From: Temnopleurus reevesii
Lineage: Eukaryota; Echinodermata; Echinoidea; Temnopleuroida; Temnopleuridae
Direction: 5' to 3'
Assembly (NCBI GenBank): GCA_036244855.1
Contig: BQKZ01005168.1
Span: forward strand, 9,373-35,143
DNA: 25,771 nt
The notes beneath the pieces are model-generated. The model worked only from the letters and a program-made list of their open reading frames with translations, searched no databases and was not told the DNA's origin. Below are positions 23,701 through 25,771 of the stretch, one piece after another (within the stretch, counting starts at the first letter, position 1; each line of letters begins with the position of its first letter). Made by a program: the position numbers and the translations under genes.

Positions 23701-25690
23701 ATGCTTGCATTGTGGGTCAACCTTGTCTCCATGTACACTTCCGAGGTCATCAACTGCAGATACGATGTCTGAGGATATCGTCGAGGTTGAGAGTCAGGCG
23801 GAGGAGGAGATTGTGGAACGACTATCTCCTAGCAGTCAGCCTGAATGTGATTGGTCGATTATGACACCATCAGAACTCAATGACCAATCAGGGAGCTCGA
23901 AAGGCAAAGCTCATTGCAATATAAAAGTTGAAACGTCTGTTGGTTTTGGAGGTGTCGGCGAGAACACCAAGACTGCTACAAATCAATCAGATGATCCCAT
24001 GTCAAGATTCAGTCGGAATGATATCACCAACCAAACACATGCTAACTCAAAAAGAGGCTCAACTGAACGGAATAGACCTGATATCCCAAACTCTCCACCA
24101 TCATCATCATCATCAGTCGAGGCTTCTGATTGGTCACCTCCGCTCACATGGCAGAAGATAGCCCTGCTATTGGTCGCTCATCTCGGAGCTATTGAGGGGG
24201 TGAAGTTGCTGAGAGAGGCCGAGATTCCAGAAGGGTTTCTGGGGAGAGAGTTTCATCAGTTGTGTATCTTTGCCAGTGTGTGGGAGAAAAGGCAGAGGTG
24301 AGTTGGGAGCTATTATTTTCTTTTTTCGAGGGGGGAGATTTTTTTGTGAAGTTGCTGAGAGAGGCCGAGATTCCGGAGGGGTTCTTGGGGAGAGAATTTC
24401 ATCAACTGTGTATTTTTGTTAGTGTATGGGAGAAACAACAGAGGTGAGTCTGGGGCTAGTTTTTTTTCCTTTTTTAGGGGGTGAGGCGGGTGTGGTCAAG
24501 TGGCTGAGAGAGGTCAAGATACCAGAGGGATTCTTGGGAGAGAGTTCCATCACCTGTTTATCTTTGCCAGTGTGTGGGAAAAAAGTTGGGCTTTTTTTTT
24601 TTTTTTTTATGAGGGGAGGTTACCCGAAGAATAAGCAGGCTTACTAATAGATGCAAATTTCTTTATAAACTTAGATTTTCCTTGACCACAGCTTCCCCTT
24701 AGCTCATCCGACATAGCAACATGTATTCTACGCAAACTAGACTTAAGTATTAAAATTTAATACTTACAAGGTAATTACATTCGTTTGGAAGTAACATGTG
24801 TAAATTCAAATCTATAAGTAAACCAGCCTGTTTCACCTACATACTTGGTGTCAAAGTAAAAGAGTATTTTTAGGATGACATATGAGATAGATTTATGTAC
24901 CATATAGAAATGTTTATTTTACTATATGTAAATGGTAGTCTTTTCATCTCTTGTACCCACACAAACAAAAGATTCCCCACTTTTTTCCCTTTTTTTCTCA
25001 TTTATTTATCCATGTCACATCCTAATGATATATTATTCCCATTGATTCCTCAGCTTACTGAGCGACGCAATGTTGGAAGGGACTGACACGTATCTTTGGT
25101 CCAAGCGTCAACCCCTTCTCGGCCCTGTCCTCCATCAAGCTATCAAGAAAGAATACCAGGCTATTACTAAGGGAAAAACAGACAACGGCAGTGAAGGAGA
25201 GAAGGTAATTTTCTATCCAATCTACATATATAAGTAATTTAGCCACGAATAAAAGACAGCCAAAATATAAGTGTAAATAGTACAATGACGCAAGTGTACA
25301 TTTCATAGAACATATTTCAAAGGAAACTTTCTTTTTCCAGTCTACAAAATATTACATGCAGTAAAAGGGTAAAAATAAGTAAGAATATACACTACTCAAA
25401 ATAAGTTACAGATCTTTAATGCATTATGTGAAATTTTTCACGTTTTTATACATCTGAAATTGGCCAAATGCAATGATTTTGAATGTCATCAAACATGCTG
25501 TAATCACTTTCATGCATGAGGGATTTCAGTTATTGAATGAAGGCTCTTGTTCAAGCAAGAATAACAGATATATGATGCATTTTTGTCTTCTGTTATTTTA
25601 GGTGCTGAAAATCCAGAAGCATTTGACCCAGGGAGAGCTATATATTGAGGATCCAGAAACACATTGGGGGAGGACTACCAATCTAGCAAG
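529..25690 (+). CDS. HPS5: HPS5-like BLOC-2 subunit gene, partial, 20 exons in window
   Basis: HPS5 is, from family knowledge, a cytosolic subunit of BLOC-2 with HPS3 and HPS6, acting in cargo delivery to lysosome-related organelles such as pigment granules. It has an N-terminal WD40 propeller and a helical C-terminal part. I joined 529-659, 1070-1102, 1469-1559, 2059-2141, 2991-3068, 4617-4708, 10547-10785, 11677-11864, 12389-15585, 16252-16615, 17028-17435, 17711-17973, 18975-19136, 19548-19674, 20664-20828, 21160-21282, 22870-23084, 23601-24297, 25054-25204 and 25602-25690. All junctions keep frame, giving 6,896 nt and about 2,298 codons. Matches to recalled vertebrate HPS5 include [57 protein letters not shown] and YLWS. 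The protein is about twice the usual length, mainly because of the 3.2-kb exon 9. The start codon lies before the window. The 3' end is either a TAA at 25692 or further exons beyond. Identity rests on remembered sequence, not a search. Confidence 0.9.
660..1025. repeat. Degenerate GAT-rich intron 1
   Basis: From just after the exon 1 donor the sequence is an eroded GAT/GGT array, interrupted at 836-929 by the decayed exon 1 copy and resuming at 930-1025. I see nothing else here. Confidence 0.75.
836..929 (+). pseudogene. Decayed tandem copy of exon 1
   Basis: About 250 bp downstream of exon 1 the sequence CCAAAGTGGGATT...GAGAGAGACTTCTCATATCGCC...TATGTGAGACCCCAAATTTAGA follows the 3' half of exon 1 (CCAAATGGGATT...GAGAGACTACTCATCTCAAC...TGTGTGACCCTAAAAAGTAAGA). 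It includes the degraded donor region. It has indels and an A-run, so it is not codable. GAT-rich sequence lies on both sides, as it does after the real donor. Confidence 0.6.
1070..1102 (+). CDS. HPS5: HPS5 exon 2, 33-nt microexon
   Basis: TTCCTTTTAG|A ... CTCAG|GTTAGT bounds 33 nt. Phase 2 at both ends lets it join exon 1 (AA+A = Lys) and exon 3 (AG+G = Arg), giving ...[20 protein letters not shown]. The recalled vertebrate protein has an equivalent stretch ending in K.RDGEYGACF. Skipping it would remove exactly 11 residues without a frameshift. Confidence 0.78.
1469..1559 (+). CDS. HPS5: HPS5 exon 3
   Basis: Acceptor TTTTTCTATTACAG, donor GAG|GTAAAT. It encodes [16 protein letters not shown], then [14 protein letters not shown], closely matching the conserved GACF...ARPGSR(L/M)WE block of HPS5. 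It ends in phase 0. Confidence 0.9.
1582..1779. mobile_element. MITE-like dispersed repeat, copy 1 (eroded)
   Basis: GTCAATTTTTGCTTGGGTTATATTTTCACTAATTTCGCGG ... TTATTGGC(T)nATTTACAGT corresponds along its length to 10803-11028, so both are copies of one dispersed family. Here the left terminus is eroded. It lies about 20 bp after the exon 3 donor; copy 2 lies about 20 bp after the exon 7 donor. Confidence 0.7.
2059..2141 (+). CDS. HPS5: HPS5 exon 4
   Basis: Acceptor TTGATTGCAG, donor AAAGG|GTAAGT. It encodes [18 protein letters not shown], then TPPLPVMGK, matching the conserved ...V(I/L)(S/N)THQF(K/R)Q.LA..PLPV motif. It ends in phase 2. A GAT microsatellite starts about 20 nt after the donor. 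Confidence 0.92.
2160..2765. repeat. GAT/GGT microsatellite in intron 4
   Basis: About 600 bp of (GAT)n with GGT variants. It contains a self-complementary ATGATC run (2636-2665) and further GATCATGATC blocks to 2750. It begins about 20 nt after the exon 4 donor. The rest of the intron (2766-2990) shows only the terminal T-run acceptor. Confidence 0.92.
2991..3068 (+). CDS. HPS5: HPS5 exon 5
   Basis: A long T-run precedes GCAG|GAGAGACGC; donor CTTGG|GTATGT. It encodes [14 protein letters not shown], then [13 protein letters not shown], which fits the QPLSFP.LLHL segment of vertebrate HPS5. Phase 2 at both ends. A minisatellite begins at the donor. Confidence 0.88.
3069..3832. repeat. 61-bp minisatellite, about 12 units
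   Basis: The unit CTTGTAACAACTTTGGTAGTG-TTTATCTCTATAGCTTACAG-TAAATAACCATTTTCAGTAG repeats head to tail. The last six or so units are nearly identical 61-mers; earlier ones alternate 65 and 60 bp, forming a dimeric higher-order unit. The first, diverged unit overlaps the exon 5 donor (GTATGTAGCTTATAAC). Each unit holds CCATTTTCAG, a weak acceptor look-alike. Confidence 0.93.
4031..4076 (+). pseudogene. Exon 6 partial copy 1
   Basis: Acceptor ATTTAACAAACAG followed by 46 nt like the start of exon 6. In phase it reads [15 protein letters not shown], then runs on into VVLCS. No donor. Units of this array are about 139 bp apart. Confidence 0.8.
4170..4214 (+). pseudogene. Exon 6 partial copy 2 (frame broken)
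   Basis: AGCAAACAG|AAATCACTTGAGTGACTTG resembles exon 6 but has lost bases at TTTATAGTG, breaking the frame. No donor. Confidence 0.75.
4308..4353 (+). pseudogene. Exon 6 partial copy 3 (stop codons)
   Basis: CTCAACAG|AAATCACTTTATAGTGACTTGG keeps the start, but GATCGCG/GACCGCG has become CAGCGTAG with an in-frame stop. A MITE is inserted in the same unit at 4357-4526. Confidence 0.75.
4357..4526. mobile_element. 170-bp foldback MITE (GGTGTTGTTCAAAA family)
   Basis: Left end GGTGTTGTTCAAAAGTTGCA and right end ...GTTGATTTTGAACAACACC are inverted repeats. TTAG on each side may be the target duplication. It splits unit 3 of the exon 6 array; removing it restores the 139-bp spacing, so it inserted after the array formed. 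A related decayed copy lies at 23139-23300. Confidence 0.8.
4617..4708 (+). CDS. HPS5: HPS5 exon 6
   Basis: Acceptor TTTTAACAAACAG, donor TCGG|GTAAGAAT. It encodes [17 protein letters not shown], then [13 protein letters not shown], matching H.(V/I)(L)TW..RG(I/V)Y(I/V)F.P.NV.V..W of HPS5. This is the only one of four similar copies with both splice sites and an undamaged frame. Confidence 0.9.
4709..4927. other. Intron 6, 5' part
   Basis: AT-rich sequence with a short TATATA run. I see no further feature before the decayed exon 7 copy. Confidence 0.6.
4928..4988 (+). pseudogene. Decayed partial copy of exon 7
   Basis: CCTGATTTCAG|ATTTACAGGACATAAG resembles the exon 7 acceptor and start (CCTGATCCTCAG|ATCTACTTGATGTAAG). 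TCACATTCACAGGTACTAGCTTTAGAATGTG then follows, like exon 7's TCACATTCGCAAGTACACGCTTCAGAACATTG with the middle deleted. The frame has stops. It sits just left of the large repeat complex, while real exon 7 sits just right of it. Confidence 0.65.
5156..6190. repeat. Left-arm tandem repeat, about 161-bp units
   Basis: Units start near 5158, 5319, 5480, 5641, 5800, 5961 and, diverged, about 6157. Each has a palindromic core, perfect in the first unit: GGCGGCCATTTTG, 5-nt loop, CAAAATGGCCGCC. The 5319 and 5480 units are almost identical over their length. Confidence 0.9.
6193..6782. mobile_element. 590-bp near-palindromic MITE at a TTAA site
   Basis: TTAA borders both ends. The left half (AGGGGAACTCCACCAAGACC...) folds onto the right half (reverse complement AGAGGACCTTCCTCCAGACA...) over roughly 280 bp per arm, including matching CATGGGTTCCTTAAATTGGCAACCTA and TACCAATTTAAGGAGCCCATG stretches. 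TTAA duplication suggests piggyBac- or Kolobok-type mobilisation (inference). It is nested in the left arm of the complex. Confidence 0.85.
6864..7215 (-). pseudogene. Unrecognised decayed coding stretch, one frameshift
   Basis: Two overlapping - strand open frames, 7039-7215 (58 codons, containing [19 protein letters not shown]) and 6864-7043 (59 codons, containing [20 protein letters not shown]), adjoin so that one single-base change near 7043 would make a continuous frame of about 115 codons. Residue composition looks like real protein. I do not recognise the family. It could be a captured host exon or a relic of an element's own gene; it has no start, and the frame ends at a TGA. Confidence 0.4.
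7572..7720. mobile_element. 150-bp foldback MITE (GTTTCATAA family)
   Basis: CCTGGGTCGTGTTTCATAAG AGCTGTGCGCAGGTCTACG on the left pairs with CGTAGATCTACGCACAGCTT TATGAAACGCAAACC on the right. It is nested in the complex. Confidence 0.8.
7721..8440. other. Centre of complex, no supported gene
   Basis: Short open stretches occur on both strands (for example - strand 7833-8045; + strand 8166-8372, followed by AATAAA at 8369). None has family motifs or consistent splice structure. I cannot call a gene. Confidence 0.5.
8443..8747 (+). mobile_element. tRNA-derived SINE, well preserved
   Basis: A tRNA-like head has an A box TAGTGTAGTGG (8450-8460) and a B box GGTTCGAATCC (8494-8504). CTTTCAA in anticodon-loop position hints at a tRNA-Glu origin. 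A body with AAGAAATTCATCCACATTTTGCTGCACTCGACCCAGGTGAGG follows, then a GCGCTATACAAG end and an (ATT)n tail. The structure is typical of tRNA SINEs of marine invertebrates. It is inserted inside the inverted-repeat complex, so it is younger. Confidence 0.88.
9290..9965. repeat. Inner right-arm repeats ending in a second terminal copy
   Basis: GGCGGCCATTTTGAAATCCAA-type cores lie near 9303, 9476, 9640 and 9803, reverse-complementary to the left arm. After the last core, 9840-9965 repeats the terminal motif (GAGTGGCCCAATATCTGAAA.. GTGCCAAATTTGGTGCTT.. AAGCCGCCTCACTA), which should occur only at the end of an element. Confidence 0.85.
9975..10510. repeat. Outer right-arm repeats and right terminus
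   Basis: Cores near 9999, 10160 and 10321 are about 161 bp apart. They are followed by the terminal sequence GAGTGGCCCAATATCTGAAA.. CCAAATTTGGTGCTTTTATC.. AAACCGCCTAACTAGCAGTC.. CCTGAAGA, which ends about 37 bp before exon 7. Confidence 0.88.
10547..10785 (+). CDS. HPS5: HPS5 exon 7
   Basis: Acceptor GATCCTCAG, donor ACAGAG|GTCAGT. It encodes [18 protein letters not shown], then [18 protein letters not shown] and a basic tail ending in [10 protein letters not shown]. It aligns with the DV.V....L(F/Y)CLH..G.....L..I.RC...L region of HPS5. Its GC content is higher than that of the introns around it. It lies about 37 bp after the end of the large repeat complex. Confidence 0.87.
10803..11028. 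mobile_element. MITE-like dispersed repeat, copy 2 (ACTGTAAAAGC family)
   Basis: Left end ACTGTAAAAGC, right end GCTTTTACAATTTACAGT (reverse complement ACTGTAAATTGTAAAAGC). The body GGGGTTAAATTTTCGCTAATTTCG matches the copy at 1582-1779. Its right end overlaps the next element by the sequence TACAGT. Confidence 0.75.
11023..11205. mobile_element. TA-flanked MITE, CAGTCAAACCTG type
   Basis: TACAGTCAAACCTGT at the left and ACAGCTTTGACTGTA at the right form terminal inverted repeats flanked by TA. Internal GTGGCCACC motifs are also inverted. TA duplication and the CAGTCAAAC terminus suggest a Tc1/mariner-mobilised element. Confidence 0.85.
11206..11676. other. Intron 7, 3' part
   Basis: AT-rich sequence with no repeat or coding signal that I can support. 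It ends in the pyrimidine-rich exon 8 acceptor. Confidence 0.6.
11677..11864 (+). CDS. HPS5: HPS5 exon 8
   Basis: Acceptor TTTAAACTCTAG, donor CTAGG|GTAAGT. It encodes [20 protein letters not shown], then a Ser/Arg block [12 protein letters not shown] and SGIYVVRKR. The SSRRSS...SGIY pattern is a clear HPS5 landmark. It ends in phase 2. Confidence 0.9.
11900..12215 (+). mobile_element. Old, degraded SINE of the 8443 family
   Basis: AGGTTGGCATTTCAAATCCCACACATGGTG...AGGAAGAAATTTATATAATCCACATTGTATTTCACTCAACCCACGTG parallels the B box and body of the SINE at 8443-8747, in the same orientation. GGCGGGGGTAATAATATTCTTAGAGC marks the distal part. The A-box end is too decayed to place. Confidence 0.75.
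12389..15585 (+). CDS. HPS5: HPS5 exon 9, giant acidic disordered exon
   Basis: Acceptor TTTTTTCTAG, donor ATCA|GTAAGT; the open frame continues past the donor to a stop at 15617. The exon gives 1,065 full codons rich in Glu, Asp, Ser, Asn and Gln, with no recognisable fold or membrane segment. Vertebrate HPS5 has an acidic low-complexity linker here, but a far shorter one. Degenerate repeats built on ED-x-x-L-K-x-N/S...PSVD start near 12513, 12654, 12891 and 13023. A His/Asp/Asn SHDQN-type repeat lies at 14757-14890. A paired SESSF-(L/V)-Q-(T/S)-PSDLS repeat lies at about 15100-15230. The 3' end has a basic cluster (GKRKKTKSR, about 15545-15575). ATG codons at 12402 and 12411 are internal, not starts. 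Confidence 0.88.
15754..15912. mobile_element. 159-bp foldback MITE (GGGGGGTGTTTCATCAA)
   Basis: GGGGGGTGTTTCATCAATATTTGTCGCAGCGACAA pairs with TTGTCTCTGAGACAAATCTTGATGAAACACCCCCC. A second inner hairpin is CCGACAGTTCCCATAGCAACTGTCAGC. It lies in the intron after the giant exon. Confidence 0.9.
15913..16251. other. Intron 9, 3' part
   Basis: AT-rich sequence with an imperfect T-run near 16200. Apart from the MITE upstream I see nothing. Confidence 0.6.
16252..16615 (+). CDS. HPS5: HPS5 exon 10, Pro/Ser-rich
   Basis: Acceptor TTCTTGTTTCAG, donor GAAAG|GTAGGT. It encodes a Pro/Ser-rich tract with many SP and SPS motifs (possible proline-directed kinase sites, inferred). It ends in [10 protein letters not shown], which with the next exon's [13 protein letters not shown] resembles the vertebrate VSLQAVKESVSSFVRKTTEKI segment. 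It starts in phase 1 and ends in phase 2. Confidence 0.85.
16616..17027. other. Intron 10
   Basis: AT-rich unique-looking sequence with no repeat, ORF or RNA signal that I can support. Confidence 0.6.
17028..17435 (+). CDS. HPS5: HPS5 exon 11, with FPHSP repeats
   Basis: Acceptor TTGTTTTTACTAG, donor ACAAT|GTAAGT. It opens with [18 protein letters not shown], continues as a Pro/Ser/Arg-rich linker and ends in an acidic helix-like stretch ([18 protein letters not shown]). Three tandem copies of a nine-residue G-R-(D/E)-F-P-H-S-P type unit lie at about 17275-17350. Confidence 0.86.
17711..17973 (+). CDS. HPS5: HPS5 exon 12
   Basis: Acceptor TATTTTTTTAACAG, donor GAAG|GTACAT. It encodes [20 protein letters not shown], then [13 protein letters not shown] and [11 protein letters not shown]. 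It matches LQDP...(E/D)(S/A)L..(V/L)LQ.W...LEKT(F/Y) and the L..LTTLCLELN block of vertebrate HPS5. Homology therefore resumes after the disordered insert. Confidence 0.9.
17996..18343. mobile_element. 330-bp MITE with 9-bp target duplication
   Basis: The element 18005-18334 is flanked by GTTTAATGA at 17996-18004 and 18335-18343. Its termini, GGTAGGCACTTCTCTGTCTC.. and reverse complement GGAAGGCACTTCTTGGTCTC.., are inverted repeats of about 45 bp. A 9-bp duplication with GG termini points to Mutator-like or Merlin-type mobilisation (inference). It inserted about 25 bp after the exon 12 donor. Confidence 0.88.
18344..18974. other. Intron 12, 3' part
   Basis: AT-rich with TTTATTTAT runs at 18400-18490 and A/T-rich palindromic stretches (GTGAATTTTT... 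near 18645 and AAAATTCACAAA near 18755) that may be an eroded element. No gene signal. Confidence 0.5.
18975..19136 (+). CDS. HPS5: HPS5 exon 13
   Basis: Acceptor TTCTTTTTTTGCAG, donor AGAGG|GTAAGT. It encodes [19 protein letters not shown], then [19 protein letters not shown] and a leucine-rich end. It fits the Q.FLK.YF.LL...R....I helical region. Phase is consistent with its neighbours. Confidence 0.86.
19137..19547. other. Intron 13
   Basis: AT-rich sequence without a feature that I can support beyond the splice sites. Confidence 0.6.
19548..19674 (+). CDS. HPS5: HPS5 exon 14
   Basis: Acceptor TTTCATTTCAG, donor AACAG|GTAAAC. It encodes [20 protein letters not shown], then [23 protein letters not shown]. 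Helical character and a position just before exon 15 fit the vertebrate segment ending in ..DSPLLVVYA.RL. Confidence 0.85.
19917..20174. mobile_element. 258-bp MITE with perfect 36-bp terminal inverted repeats
   Basis: AATTCTGCCCTACTCTGACA AAAGGAAGCAACTCTG at the left is exactly complementary to the right end. AAAGGAAGCAACTC also recurs internally near 20069, and AAACATGTTTTC/AAAACATGTTTCC form an inner hairpin. Perfect ends suggest recent activity. It lies about 25 bp before exon 15 copy 1. Confidence 0.9.
20199..20345 (+). pseudogene. Exon 15 copy 1 (frameshifted)
   Basis: The acceptor TCTCTCTTTAG is intact. The body resembles the 5' part of exon 15 (GATATCTGATTTTCCAACCATCA) but carries a deletion near CCATTAG, so the inherited frame meets TGA after nine codons. 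A donor-like CAG|GTACTG lies at about 20269. It is part of a roughly 155-bp tandem repeat ending in real exon 15. Confidence 0.75.
20354..20478 (+). pseudogene. Exon 15 copy 2 (open, no clear donor)
   Basis: Acceptor TTTTCTCCCCATAG is intact. In the correct phase it reads [18 protein letters not shown], then [14 protein letters not shown], and stops at TAA near 20475. The 3' half of exon 15 and its donor are absent. The closest donor-like site (CAT|GTACTA) is weak. Confidence 0.78.
20510..20634 (+). pseudogene. Exon 15 copy 3 (open, no clear donor)
   Basis: Nearly identical to copy 2, with acceptor TCTCCCCATAG. It reads [18 protein letters not shown], then [14 protein letters not shown], and ends at the same kind of TAA. 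It lies one repeat unit (about 155 bp) before the complete exon. Confidence 0.78.
20664..20828 (+). CDS. HPS5: HPS5 exon 15
   Basis: Acceptor TTTCTCCCCATAG, donor CAAAG|GTATTA. It encodes [19 protein letters not shown], then [17 protein letters not shown] and a helix ending in LASGQR. It aligns with RLYEKF...AL..LI.FFP.I.P..I...C.......L.YL..LV.......QR of vertebrate HPS5. It is the only full-length member of a four-copy tandem. Confidence 0.9.
20829..21159. other. Intron 15
   Basis: AT-rich intron with no supported feature. Confidence 0.6.
21160..21282 (+). CDS. HPS5: HPS5 exon 16
   Basis: Acceptor TTTTTGTTTTCAG, donor CAAA|GTAAGT. It encodes [20 protein letters not shown], then [18 protein letters not shown]. 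It matches the vertebrate R..FL..LL....L...WL..AV..D.P segment. It ends in phase 2. Confidence 0.87.
21283..22110. other. Intron 16, CT tract and probable dispersed repeat
   Basis: A CT/T-rich tract lies at 21300-21355. The part at 21560-21790 carries small inverted motifs (CTTGCCCAATAGGGCA and GTTGCCCAACAGGGCAAC), GGCAAGTAAGTGAAATTGTCACTTGCC and a GC content above the surrounding intron. It looks like a dispersed repeat fragment, but I cannot set its ends. Confidence 0.4.
22111..22252 (+). pseudogene. Exon 17 copy A (intact acceptor, in-frame stop)
   Basis: Acceptor TCTCCCGCTAG|A joins exon 16 in frame and reads [20 protein letters not shown], then [20 protein letters not shown] and GAVALMA, followed by TAG at 22250-22252. 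The sequence then continues like copy C's tail, with no donor. Splicing into it would end the protein after 46 codons. Confidence 0.8.
22355..22466 (+). pseudogene. Exon 17 copy B (truncated)
   Basis: Acceptor TTGTCCTTCCAG is intact. It reads [19 protein letters not shown], then a stretch ending in MFLTAG and TAA at 22464. The FWRGAVAL part is missing and unrelated sequence follows. Confidence 0.78.
22625..22805 (+). pseudogene. Exon 17 copy C (nearly identical to exon 17, alternative end)
   Basis: Acceptor TTTGTCCTTCTAG is intact. Over the first 160 or so bases it differs from exon 17 only around GGGGCGATT versus GGGGTAGTT. It then diverges after ...GSEQKM to end QLESNP and TAA at 22803-22805. 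No donor is seen. The near-identity implies recent duplication or gene conversion. Confidence 0.82.
22870..23084 (+). CDS. HPS5: HPS5 exon 17
   Basis: Acceptor GTCCTTCCAG, donor AATG|GTATGT. It encodes [20 protein letters not shown], then [20 protein letters not shown] and [18 protein letters not shown]. It aligns with HSHLLSWGYSQLILHLI...CGFWPGYLIL of vertebrate HPS5. Of four similar copies only this one has the full 3' part and a donor. Confidence 0.9.
23139..23300. mobile_element. Decayed relative of the 4357 MITE
   Basis: GCAGTTGATCGGCC...AAAATCATTATTTCAATCATATCTGGTTAAATGTGCA...TATGCGTAACAATTTGCAA follows the body of 4357-4526 in the same order. The terminal repeats are eroded. Confidence 0.75.
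23601..24297 (+). CDS. HPS5: HPS5 exon 18
   Basis: Acceptor TTCTTCATTCTAG, donor CAGAG|GTGAGT. It opens with [20 protein letters not shown], matching ..ETVEEWK.LL.LIQS. A roughly 140-codon Ser/Asn-rich linker follows, with a Cys cluster (C-L-H-C and a later C, about 23703-23738) whose role is unknown. It closes with [20 protein letters not shown], then a stretch ending in SVWEKRQR, matching the NVALLLAKAMG..RAW.LL...G....LS..F.....ILR.AEKRQR end of HPS5. The linker is an expansion relative to human. Confidence 0.9.
24346..24443 (+). pseudogene. Partial copy 2 of exon 18 3' end, with donor
   Basis: 98 nt repeat the last 98 nt of exon 18 (24200-24297), open in the same phase ([20 protein letters not shown], then [13 protein letters not shown]) and followed by donor GTGAGT. 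Offset is 146 bp. There is no proper acceptor in front, only a T-rich tract and CGAG. Confidence 0.8.
24495..24590 (+). pseudogene. Partial copy 3 of exon 18 3' end (decayed)
   Basis: A third, more diverged repeat (GTCAAGTGGCTGAGAGAGGTCAAGATACC...GTGTGGGAAAAAAG) has lost the donor. A strong acceptor-like CCTTTTTTAG lies about 20 bp upstream (ending near 24477). A long T-run follows. Confidence 0.7.
24591..25053. other. Intron 18, 3' part
   Basis: T-runs after exon 18 copy 3, then a perfect short palindrome at 24744-24766 (TAAGTATTAAA, A, TTTAATACTTA). The rest is AT-rich with no gene signal. Confidence 0.6.
25054..25204 (+). CDS. HPS5: HPS5 exon 19
   Basis: Acceptor TTGATTCCTCAG, donor GAGAAG|GTAATT. 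It encodes [19 protein letters not shown], then [16 protein letters not shown] and a Lys/Gly/Glu tail. It matches ALIQSMLEKCDRFLWSQ.. where the recalled human protein ends. Here the frame stays open for about 30 more codons to the donor. Confidence 0.88.
25205..25601. other. Intron 19, possible transposon end
   Basis: TACACTACTCAAAATAAGTTACAG at about 25390 resembles the CACT.CTCAAAA termini of Tc1-like elements. I find no opposite terminus, so this is only a hint. Confidence 0.3.
25602..25690 (+). CDS. HPS5: HPS5 exon 20, C-terminal extension
   Basis: Acceptor TCTTCTGTTATTTTAG; 29 codons read [19 protein letters not shown], then [10 protein letters not shown]. The sequence CAAG|GTAATG can act as a donor (phase 2) or be read through as AGG TAA, ending the protein at 25694. 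I cannot choose between these. No human counterpart is recalled. Confidence is for the exon being coding. Confidence 0.7.
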
Positions 25691-25771
25691 GTAATGATGA
25701 TGATGGTGATGGTAGTGATGATGATGATGGTGATGATGGTGGTGAGGATGATGATGATGGTGATGATGATG
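25691..25771. repeat. GAT microsatellite starting at exon 20 border
   Basis: (GAT)n with GGT variants starts within four bases of the AG|GT border and runs off the window. Confidence 0.9.

Noticed and set aside
24262..24447. Frame joining exon 18 copies 1 and 2
   Set aside because: It starts out of the HPS5 frame and only becomes in-frame with copy 2 by crossing the intron; there is no acceptor.

Overview
The window is animal nuclear DNA carrying a large, intron-rich part of one protein-coding gene on the + strand. I identify the gene as HPS5 (Hermansky-Pudlak syndrome 5 protein, a BLOC-2 subunit). I hand-spliced 20 exons between 529 and 25690. All of them join in one reading frame with GT/AG borders. 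Together they give about 2,298 codons. The N-terminal exons, encoding most of the WD40 region, lie before the window, and the 3' end may lie beyond it. Recalled vertebrate HPS5 (about 1,130 residues in human) matches at both ends: an RPGSR-W-E...THQF..LA..PLPV block early, an SSRRSS block in the middle and a WEKRQR..L..ML..D..LWS block late.

The intron sizes, MITE density, GAT microsatellites, a tRNA-derived SINE with an ATT tail and CAGTCAAACC-type elements suggest a marine invertebrate deuterostome. An echinoderm such as a sea urchin is most likely; this is inference.

Layout: 1-480 GAT microsatellite; 529-3068 exons 1-5 with GAT arrays and a small MITE; 3069-3830 a 61-bp minisatellite starting at the exon 5 donor; 4031-4708 decayed exon 6 copies, then exon 6; about 5003-10510 a nested complex of elements with long inverted-repeat arms, filling the exon 6-7 intron; 10547-11864 exons 7-8; 12389-15585 one giant exon coding for a 1,065-codon acidic, Ser-rich, probably disordered segment; 16252-19674 exons 10-14; 19917-20174 a MITE; 20199-20828 three decayed copies, then exon 15; 21160-21282 exon 16; 22111-23084 three truncated copies, then exon 17; 23601-24297 exon 18, with two partial copies behind it; 25054-25690 exons 19-20, which extend the protein past the recalled human C terminus.

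The most unusual feature is gene-wide. Six of the 20 exons (1, 6, 7, 15, 17, 18) are accompanied by tandem, incomplete copies of themselves, usually one exon end plus its splice site. Some copies keep an open frame and a usable splice site and could act as decoy or truncating exons. I see no second gene, no complete transposase gene and no CRISPR array; the only tRNA-like sequence is a SINE head.
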